Below, piece after piece: positions 1 to 8,500 of a DNA stretch of 17,653 nucleotides (within the stretch, counting starts at the first letter, position 1; every line of letters begins with the position of its first letter). The position numbers and the translations under genes are program-made. Source of the DNA: Baffinella frigidus (taxonomy: Eukaryota > Cryptophyceae > Cryptomonadales > Baffinellaceae); assembly GCA_026770585.1 (NCBI GenBank), contig MU646328.1:554805-572457 (forward strand), read 5' to 3'. The notes under the pieces were generated by a model. It was given only the letters and a program-made list of their open reading frames with translations. It was not told where the DNA came from and searched no databases.

Positions 1-165
1 CCCCAAACCCTGAACCCCACACCCCAAACCCTGAATCCCACACCCCAAACCCTGAACCCCACACCCCAAACCCTGAATCCCACACCCCAAACCCTAAACC
101 CTAAACCCCGCCCCCACACGGCCCCGCAACCCTCAACCCTCAACCCTACACCCTGCACTCCAAAC
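1..165 (+). repeat. Degenerate telomere-like heptamer array (21-bp period)
   Basis: Five units of a 21-mer made of three heptamers, CCCCAAA CCCTGAA CCCCACA, alternate with a one-base variant (CCCTGAATCCC), then turn into CCCTAAA and CCCTCAA. It is an interstitial array, since unrelated sequence follows. Confidence 0.8.
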
Positions 166-216
166 CCTGACAAACACAAACACAAGCACAAGCACAAACA
201 CAAACACAAACAAAAT
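166..216 (+). repeat. ACAAAC microsatellite
   Basis: About eight units of ACAAAC/ACAAGC, period 6. Confidence 0.75.
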
Positions 217-999
217 CAACAGAAATACATAACTCCTGACCCCTAACCCCTATGCTAGGCGGACAACGCTGCGGGGAACTCAGTTGCGGGGAGGGGGCTG
301 GTGCGCGATTCCTGGAAGAAGGGCAAGGGGTGTGTATGCCTTTCCCGCCAACAAAATTTACTGCACAAATGCTTTACTAGAGCGTTTGCGGTATTTGCTG
401 TCCGCTTTCGACTTTGAGTTTTCAAGTTTTCGAGATTTTTTTAAATGTTGTAAGGTCGTAGAACATTTTAGATGGACACTTTTGGTACAAATAAAATCTT
501 GGAAAATCGAAGTCGAAAACGGACAACAATTACCGCAAACTCTCTATCCACACGGTGGGCTTCGAGGGTTTCGGGGCCCCTAGATTTAGCGGCAACGTGA
601 CCAAATTTGTAATAGAAAATCCTTCACGTTAAGTGCCCACTGGGTAAGTTTACTTTTGATGAAAGGTCCGTGGTCCACTGTGTGGTACTAGGAAGATCCG
701 ATTGTGTAGTTCTGGGAGAAGGGCACGGAGCAGTGGGCCCGCCCCTGGGGTTGGAATGTGTGTGGGAGAGAGTGTTGCTTTACTGAGGAATTGCATAATG
801 TGATGGGGGGTTTGTCGAGAGGGGAAGTGAGTACCCCGGGTTCTCGTGGCCCTCGAGTTTAGGGTTGAGGTTGATGGTGTGTGTGTTGAGGATGTGGAAG
901 ACGAGTGGGCTCGAGGGAGGGCGGCAGCACATAACCTGCTTGATTGCTGGCCGCTTCCAATCGCACTTGGAGCCTGATCGGGGGGCGTGGCTTTTGCAG
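217..999. other. Non-coding stretch
   Basis: Contains the 378-546 foldback and a fragment CCAACAAAATTTACTGCACA (about 349) that matches the core of the elements at 3815 and 15441. Frames across it are not coding-like. The rest has no feature I recognise. Confidence 0.5.
378..546. mobile_element. Foldback/MITE-like element, 169 bp
   Basis: The arms TAGAGCGTTTGCGGTATTTG… and TAGAGAGTTTGCGGTAATTG… (reverse of the right end) match over roughly 55 bp with scattered mismatches. The AT-rich interior has no transposase. Begins TAGAG like three other elements here. Confidence 0.7.
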
Positions 1000-1054
1000 G
1001 GTGCATGCGGAGGAGGAGGCGGCGGAGGTGGAGGCGGAGGAGGAAGAAGAGGAT
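1000..1054 (+). CDS. Possible acidic exon A, copy 1
   Basis: After TTTTGCAG the sequence can be read from GTG at 1001 as VHAEEEAAEVEAEEEEED, followed by GT at 1055. The stretch is a purine-rich GGA/GAG run, so another frame reads poly-Gly and the coding call is weak. It repeats 116 bp downstream together with its upstream flank. Confidence 0.25.
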
Positions 1055-1115
1055 GTAGGCACACAGCCTGCATGATTGCTTGCTGGGAGCCTGATTGGAG
1101 GGCGCGGTTTTGCAG

Positions 1116-1191
1116 GGTGCATGCGGAGGTGGCGGCGGAGGAGGAGGAGGGGGAGGAGGTGGCTGAAGAGGCTGAGCTACCGTACGAGGAG
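1116..1191 (+). CDS. Possible acidic exon A, copy 2
   Basis: This second copy follows an identical TTTTGCAGGGTGCATGCGGA border. From 1117 it reads VHAEVAAEEEEGEEVAEEAE and then LPYEE before GT at 1192; another GT at 1159 could also serve as donor. Glu-rich content fits the charged protein encoded downstream, but low complexity makes this uncertain. A foldback element begins 18 bp later. Confidence 0.3.
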
Positions 1192-1208
1192 GTGCGATCC
1201 ACGGGCGA

Positions 1209-1382
1209 AGAGCGGTGTGAAGAGAAGTTGGCCACCCGAAAAATGAGAAATTGAGAAATTGGAGGCGTGTATGTCCCTTTTTGAGAAATTTAGTACCATT
1301 TTTTTCTCAAAAGCGGATAGAAACGGCTCCAATTTTTCCAATTTCCTATTTTCCGGTAGCCAACTTCTCGGCACAGCGCTCT
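1209..1382. mobile_element. Foldback/MITE-like element, 174 bp
   Basis: Nearly whole-length hairpin: left AGAGCGGTGTGAAGAGAAGT, right end reversed AGAGCGCTGTGCCGAGAAGT, arms about 80 bp, centre around TAGTACCATTTTTTT. Related to 15892-16106. The minus-strand frame inside it is a by-product. Confidence 0.8.
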
Positions 1383-1544
1383 AGATGTCTAGCGCTGCCT
1401 CCGTCGGGTTGACTGATGTGTTTTACACCAAACGTCGACGAATTTGTACCACACAACAGGAGAATCATCTTTTCGTATCCTCGTTTTTTGAGTGAGACCA
1501 GATCAACTCAGGCAGAGCTAGGATGTATGTGTTGGAGAAATGCG

Positions 1545-1800
1545 TGGTACCGACCACTCCACTCCATAGGCCTATGCCTATGGCCCTACAGCGGTCCTGG
1601 TAACACCACAAGCTTTCACGCGTGAGTACCTTGCCAGCCCTGAGAAGGAGCTCACGCGTGAGCTCCTTCCGGACGTGACACCACTTTACTACACTGAAAT
1701 TTCCTTGAATTTTTTTTTAGAGGGTCCAAGGTGCCTACGCGTGAGCACCTTAAGGTGCCCACGCGCGAAAGCTTTTTGCATGACTGGGGTGGTACCACTC
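1545..1800. repeat. Cluster of short palindromes
   Basis: Includes AGGAGCTCACGCGTGAGCTC CT (about 1646-1667), AAGGTGCCTACGCGTGAGCACC TT (1729-1752) and an outer pair AAGCTTTCACGCGTGAGTAC / reversed AAGCTTTCGCGCGTGGGCAC. A foldback unit with repeated ACGCGT centres. Confidence 0.6.
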
Positions 1801-1842
1801 CACTCCATGTCACGCACGGCGTGGTCCACAGCACGGCAAATA

Positions 1843-1890
1843 CCACACAACGGACTTCGAAGGGATTTTGAATAACCCATAAGCGATAAT
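1843..1890 (-). repeat. Dispersed repeat, inverted relative to 5371-5416
   Basis: CGGACTTCGAAGGGATTTTG followed by AATAACCC is found reversed at 5371-5416, nearly identical over about 46 bp. Confidence 0.7.
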
Positions 1891-2041
1891 AGATAGGACC
1901 CGGTGAGTATGCATCGGAGGGAGGACCCCGCGCCACCTTCGCGTGTTTTTTCGGAGCAGTTACTTTACAAGCGGAGCGTTATTTACTTTACAGGCAGACA
2001 TTTCTGGAGGGCGGGTTTAGAAACCCTGCACCCTGGACCAG

Positions 2042-2098
2042 GTGCAGAGGGTGGTGGGACAGGACAAATCAGCTCTGCGCGAGCGTAGTCACGAGGCG
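2042..2098 (+). pseudogene. Exon B copy, upstream, internally shortened
   Basis: Starts after CCAG with the same GTGCAGAGGGTGGTGGGACA as exon B, lacks 9 nt in frame (the LAE codons), diverges after SALRE, and ends at GCG|GTCACC. The frame stays open to TAG at 2111. It could be an alternative exon, but most likely is a decayed copy. Confidence 0.4.
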
Positions 2099-2107
2099 GT
2101 CACCCGG

Positions 2108-2192
2108 TTCTAGTGCCCCCGTTAACCGCGGATAACGTTCTGGTGCCCCCATTAACCGCGGATAACGTTCTAGTGCCCCCGTTGACCGCGAA
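2108..2192 (+). repeat. 30-bp tandem repeat, about 3 copies
   Basis: Unit TCTAGTGCCCCCGTTAACCG plus CGGATAACGT, in the intron tract between two exon B copies. The third unit is cut short. Confidence 0.7.
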
Positions 2193-2207
2193 TTTTCTGG
2201 GGGGCAG

Positions 2208-2293
2208 GTGCAGAGGGTGGTGGGACAGCTCGCGGAAGACAAGTCGGCTTTGCGGGGCAGAGTCCGGCAACTCCACGGGAAGCTTGCGACTGC
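2208..2293 (+). pseudogene. Exon B copy, upstream, 3'-truncated
   Basis: Follows the same GGGGGGCAG acceptor as exon B and is nearly identical to it for 28 codons (VQRVVGQLAEDKSALRGRVR, then QLHGKLAT). It then runs into intronic ATTATTTACTTTACAAAC sequence with no donor at the homologous place. Confidence 0.5.
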
Positions 2294-2420
2294 GGGATTA
2301 TTTACTTTACAAACACGGCGTGCCGATTTACTTGTATTCAAGAGACTGTACTCACGGGATTATTTGCTTTACACATGAGAGATTATTGACTTTACAAACG
2401 CGGCGTCTCTTGGGGGGCAG

Positions 2421-2528
2421 GTGCAGAGGGTGGTGGGACAGCTGGCGGAGGACAAGTCGGCTTTGCGGGGCAGAGTCCGGCAACTCCTCGGGAAACTTGC
2501 GACGGCTGAGCTTGATGCGGCGGAGGCG
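2421..2528 (+). CDS. Exon B (intact), coiled coil, 36 codons
   Basis: This is the longest and most complete of seven related copies. It follows GGGGGGCAG and ends GAGGCG before donor GTCCAG. It starts VQRVVGQLAEDKSALRGRVR and ends LATAELDAAEA, with hydrophobics at a/d-like positions (V1, V4, L8, L15, L22, L26). Phase is 0 at both ends. Copies upstream (2042, 2208) keep the 5' end and copies downstream (2672-3196) keep the 3' end, which marks this one as the parent exon. Confidence 0.6.
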
Positions 2529-5500
2529 GTCCAGTCCCGATACCCGAAACATGATACCCGAAACTTGATACCTGAAACCTGATACCCGAAACTTGATACC
2601 CGAAACTTGATACCCGAAACTTGATACCCGAAACCTGATACCCGAACCCGAAACTTGAAACCCGCGGGCGCGTCCGGCAACTCCTCGGAAAGCTTTCGGT
2701 GGCAGAGCTTGACGCGGCAGAGGCTGGACGAAACCCGAAACCCTGAACCCGAGAAAATCAGATACCCGAAACTTGAAACCCGAAACCCAAGACCCGAGAG
2801 GAAATCTTGCGACGGCAGAGCTTGACGCGGCAGAGGCTGTACGAACCCCGAAACCCGAACCCCGAGATCCTTTTCACCCCCACACCCAAGCCCCTTGGCC
2901 CTAAACCTTGAAACCTGAACCCTACGGAGGTTGTGCGGCCCCGGAACCCCATACCCGAAACCTGATACCCGAAATCCGAGACCCAAAACCCGAAACTGGA
3001 AACTCGCGGGCGGGTCTGGCAGTTGCTCGGGAAACGTGCGACGGCGGAACTCGACGCGGCAGAGGCGGTTCAGTCCCGATACCCGGATAATGATACCCGA
3101 AACCGGAGACCCGAAACCGGAGACCTGCAACCCGAAACCCAAACCCTGAAAACCAACGGCAAACTTGCGACGGCGGAACTCGACGCGACGGAGGCGGTTC
3201 AGTCCCGATACCCGAAACTTGATACCCGAAGCTTGAAACCCGATACCTGATACCCGAAATCTGAGACCCGAAACTCGACACCCGACACCCGGCACCCGAA
3301 ACCTGAGACCCGAACCCCTGAACCCGAAACCCGAATCCTGAACCCTAAACCCTGATCTCCACACCCCAAACCCTAAACCTCAACCCCCCCAAAACAGGGG
3401 GAGGAGAGTCAGGGGCTGCTGGTCTCGCTAGCAAGAGAGGAGAGTCTCAAGGAGGCTGCGACCAAGCAGGCCACTGCCGATCGGAAACACGTCCATGACC
3501 TCCAGAAACAGGTGTTGGGGTTAGGGGGCTTGGGGGTCAGGGGTTGGGGCTGAGGGTTCGGGGGTGAGGGGTGAGGGGTTATGGATTGTGGAGGTTATGG
3601 TTTAGGGTTTAGGGTCAGAGAGGGGAGTGTCAAGGAGGCGACAATACAGCAGGCGACTGCCGATTGGAAACACGTCCAGGACCTCCAGAAGCAGGTGGAA
3701 TCCTAACCGGAGTGAAACCCGAACCCGAACCCGAAGCGGACGGGCTATGGTTTGCGGGTTGTGGGCTGTGGTTTGGGGGTTATGGGTTAGGGGTAGGCAG
3801 GCTGCGATTTCATGGGGAAACGGTTTTAATTTAGAACTTTTGATTCAACGAAAATTACTACACGAATGCTTTAATATTACTAGTAAAACTCGTTGTGTGT
3901 AGTAAATTTCATTGCCAGCAAGTTTTAGATTAAAACCGTTTCCCTGTGAGATTCAGCAGGCGATTGTCGATGGGAAACACGTTTCCAGGACCTCCAGAAA
4001 CAGGTGTTAGGGTTAGGGGGCTTGGGGGTTAGGGTTTGGGGTTTAGGGGTTGGGGTTTAGGGTGAGGGGGTCAGGGGTGAATGGTTATGTAGGGTGTAGG
4101 GTGTAGGGTGTAGGGTGTAGGGTGTAGGGTGCAGGGTGTAGGGTGTAGGGTGTAGGGTTCAGGGTTTAGGGTTTGTACCTTGAGCGCTTCAGGATCGTAC
4201 GTTTTGAAGTCGACAGCAGGCGACTGCCGACCGGAAACACGTGCATGACCTCCAGAGGCAGGTGCCGGATGGTGCTTCGGGTTTCGGGTTCGGAGGGTGT
4301 GCTTCCAAGGTTTGGGGGTTGGAGTTTTGGTTATGGTGTAGGTGTAAGGAGGCGGTGAGCAGGTCACTGCCGGACGGAAGAGCATCAGAGCGTGAGACAC
4401 GCCAAGGCAGTCACCTCGGACAGTTGGCTTCGGCGTCCGCGTGACCGGTCACGCGGGCGTTCACGAGCCTGCCGGCGGGGCTGTTACCCCTAGGAGGCGG
4501 CAAGCAGGTCACTGCCGGACGGAAGAGCATCCAGGAACTCACGCCCAACCCCCCTCGGGAGGTGGGTGATCTGGAGGCACCCGACGTACCTCACCTCGCA
4601 CCCAGGGGGCGAGGTTATCTTAGTTTGCAACACATTCTCGGGGGGCTGTGCAACACATTTGCGGGGAGGTGATGTTTTGGCTGTGATATTTGGTGAGGTT
4701 TTGGCTGTGGGTGCAGGTGAGTGATCTGGAGGCGCGGTTCAGCAGCGCGGCCGAGGACGCTGGCACCCAGCGCGAAAAGGTCTGTCCAACCCGTTGTAAG
4801 CACCGAGAGATGCAAGCTCGATACCAAGGAAAACAATGGGGTGTAGGGTGCAGCCTGCACCCTACACCCTGCACCCCACACCCTAGTTTTTTCCTTGGTA
4901 TCGAGCTTTGTCACACGCGTACCGTAACGCGCCTGTGCGCTGCTCGGAGGACGAAAATTATTCTTGAGGTTTACGTTACCCCTACCGTAGCGCGAAATTC
5001 CTGTGCACTGCTCGGAGGACGCTCGTACCCAGCGCGAGAAGGACCATTCCTCGTGTCTCGCCTTGTTCTCTCGCGCTTTTTCTTTCTCGCTCTGCTTCAC
5101 TCGGGTTGACCGTCTATTCTTAAGTTGACATGCGGAAGCCCGCACTCAGCGCGAAATGGTCTGTCCAACCTTCCACCCCAAACCCTGCACCCTGCACCCT
5201 AAACCCCATTGTACTCCGTCTTATCGAACTTTGTCACACGTAAATTATTTTTGAGGTTTACGTTATCCCTACCGTAGCGCGAAATTCCTCTGCGTGTTCG
5301 GATTTCCGTTACCTTATCCGTAGGAACCCCCCTATGTCCCTACGGGTTGCCTACCGTAGGGTCCTAGGTCTTATCGCTTAGGGGTTATTCAAAATCCCTT
5401 CGAAGTCCGCTGTGTGCGCTGCCCGGAGGGCGCTCGTACCCAGCGCGAGAAGGCCCCTCCTTCTTGTCTCCCCTTCTTTTCCATGTTGACTTTGGAGCGG

Positions 5501-8500
5501 TGTGTAGCGAACCTGGCCACAGAAATAATTAAAAAATGTTTCAAGTTGACGGTGGCACGGGGTTGCCAAATAGCTTTACAAAACACGTCGCGCGGAAACA
5601 GGTAGTGGACGCGAGCCTGGCTAGTTATAGGGTATTCCTGCTCAGCTATAGGTCCTCAATAACTCAGCTGTACGCCCTCAATAACGCAAATTTCCTGCTC
5701 AGCTGTACGTCCTCTATATCGCAACTCTCACCATCGATTTCATCTCGAAAGATAACTGAATCAGTTCCCTAATTAGCGTTTCCATTTACTTAGAAGGACT
5801 AACTAAATTTACCATGCTCTAACTAATTTCTCCTATTCAACCTCCTATTGAAAAGGAACTGATTCAGTTATCTTCCGAGATGAGATTGATGGCAGGTTTG
5901 TCGACGGTTTGGATCACTCATCTCCAGGCTTGAGAGTAACACCGAAGAAGAAGAAACCCTAATTCGCTCGAAATCAGGGTGTGGACGGGAACCTGGCGTT
6001 GAAGCTCGAGTTCGAAGCCCGCATTCTTCTCGCGCTTTACTGTCCACCCGTCAGACGCGTACCGTACGCACTTGGATTGATTGCAGGTTGTGGCTACCAT
6101 CCAGAAGAAGAAGATGCAGAAGTCAACCCTAATTCGCTCGAAATCAGGTTATGGACGGGAGCCTGGCGTGGAAGCTCTGACTGCGTTCCCCAAGTGCCGT
6201 GTAAAGTTGGGTGAAGTGCTTTGTAAAGTCAAACGGGTCTTGAAAATGTGAAGTCAGCTGGGTGACCACTTTAGACTGTGAAGTCAACTGGGTGACAACT
6301 GGGTGACTTAACAGTTGGTTGGGAACAGGTTGTGGACGGGAGCCTGGCGTTGGAGCTCGAGCGATGGCAGGTTGTGTAAAGTCACTTTCTCTCTCAGCCC
6401 CAAAGTGACTTTCTCTCTAAAGTCACTTTCTCTCTCGGCCGGCAGAGCTGAACCTTAATTCGCGTGGAAACAGGTAGTAGACGGGAGCCTGGCGTTAAAG
6501 CTCGAGTGCGAAGCCCGCATGCGCGCCGAGGGCCAGGCAACCCCACACCTAAATCCCCTTCAGCATTCGGGACGACCGGTGAGTAGTTAGTAAGCTGATA
6601 ACTTTTTACTAGTTTAGGACCTGTTTACAGGACCTTCAAGAGGGTAATACAGAAGGAGAATAAGAAGAAGCCAAACCCGTATTCGGAGCGAACGGTGCGA
6701 AATTAGTAAGGTGTTCACTTTCCACTAGGTTAGGGCTTGTTTACAGGACCTTAAAGAGGGGAATCAGGGAGGAGAATACGAAGGAGGAGGAGGAGGAGGA
6801 GGAGGAGGAGGAGAAGAAAAGGGAGCAGTAGTCAGGACTTGTTTACAGGACTTCAAGAGGGTAATACAGGAGTCTTGTAAAGTATTTATACTCAAGTGGA
6901 ACGTGATCGTACCGAAGGAGGAGGAGAGAAGGGAGCCTGTCGTTGAAGCTTGAATGCGAATCCCGCATGCCACCAACCCTCACGGACGGACCAAATCGGT
7001 TGATTTCGACCTGTTCCCAAAAGTTGATTTTGTACCAAGATTGGGACTCAAGTTAACACAGCCAGGCGAATTCGCCTGGCTGGCAAGGTAGATCCGAGGT
7101 CTGAGAATCGAGGATTTGGTCTTGCCGTGCCGAAGGCCTGGTGCCCCCCCCCGCTAACCCCCCCCCCCACCAAAAATCTCACCCCTAAAACCCTCACCCC
7201 TAAAACCCTCGCCCCCGAAACCCCTCAACCACCTGAACCCTGACCCTGAAAAACTATACAACCAGACCTTCTGGGGGGGGGAGGTGTACTAAGTCCACCT
7301 CCTACCCTTACCTCCTCACACTATACGCCAGGCAGCCAGCGCCGTTTGTTGATTGCACCGATAGGCGCTATTCACATGCAATGGTGACTTTACATGCAGT
7401 AGTGACTTGCCATGCAATAGTTTCAGCGGGGGGGGTACAACCAGACCTTCTGGGGGGCCCCCCCGGTCCCCTCTTCATCTTTCGGAGACACCGGGGGGCG
7501 CCTCCTCCTCTTCTTTCAGAGACACCATTCTCGTGTTGCAGGGTCACTCTGCGGTTTTTCCAGGCCTACGCGGGTCCGAGCAAAAACAAGCAAAAACGAC
7601 AAGTTTTGTTTTTGAAACGCGCTAGAGCCAATGTGGTAGGACTTGGCCAAAGCGAACTTCGAAGTTAGAAGATGCGAACTTCTAGATGGACTCTTTTGGA
7701 CATGTAGTGTTTTAAATTCAAATTTTGCAGTACAAATCATGTTGTTTACTAACAACTACGGTCCATCTAGAAGTTCGCATCTTGAAAGTTCGAAGTTCGA
7801 TTTGGCCAAGTCCTACCACATTGGCTCTCCTGTTTTTTGCTTAAAAACTGGTGCGGGAGCAGGTGGGGGAGCTGGTTCAAGAGAACTCCGATCTCAAGTG
7901 GAAGCTCGAGGACGCCACTCAAGTGAGGACCCCTTCACTTGTGACGAATGTGGAGACCCTCCACTTGTGACAAATGTGGCGACCCTCTACTTTTGAGGAA
8001 TGTGGAGGTCCCCTCCACGTATGACGAATGTGGAGATCCTCTACTTTTGAGGAATTTGGATACCCTCCACTTTTGACGAATGTGGAGGTCCCCTCCACTT
8101 ATGACGAATGTGGAGATCCTCTACTTTTGAGGAATTTGGACACCCTCCACTTTTGACGAATGTGGAGGTCCCCTCCACTTTTGACGAATGTTGAGACCCC
8201 CTCCACTGACGAATGTGGAGACCCTCCACATTCGACGAATGTGGACGTCGAATGTGGACGGGCGCAATCCCATGTTTCTGTGGTGATATCTCTTGTTTGG
8301 TGACATCTTTTGTTTCTGATTCCGGATCTTCCTGGTTCTAATCCTGCCCGGTTTGGCTACCGCCCCGGTAAAACATCTGCCCGGTAAAACTCTGCGCGGA
8401 TTATAAAACACCTTCGCGCGGATTACTCAACTGAATCGGGGTTGACTAAAACCTCTTGTCCGCAGTCGCTCGCGGCGCTGGATGAGCGGCATTCGGGCGC

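Noticed and set aside
1-165. True chromosome end
   Set aside because: Repeats are degenerate, with a 21-bp period, and equivalent arrays lie throughout the window, so this is interstitial.
284-583. 99-codon frame on the plus strand
   Set aside because: It lies mostly over the 378-546 foldback element, has no splice-compatible context and no coding-like composition.
1177-1374. Minus-strand frame similar to another at 15724-16107, suggesting a protein family
   Set aside because: The similarity is due to the related foldback elements at 1209 and 15892; the sequence is similar on both strands, as expected for a hairpin.
2369-3364. 331-codon open frame on the minus strand, rich in Gly, Phe, Arg and Val
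   Set aside because: It is the reverse reading of the CCCGAAAC heptamer arrays and the exon B copies; a 14-bp repeat without stops gives long frames automatically.
7923-8262. Possible CRISPR array (regular palindromic repeats)
   Set aside because: Units are contiguous and diverged, there are no unique spacers, and the setting is an intron of a eukaryotic gene.
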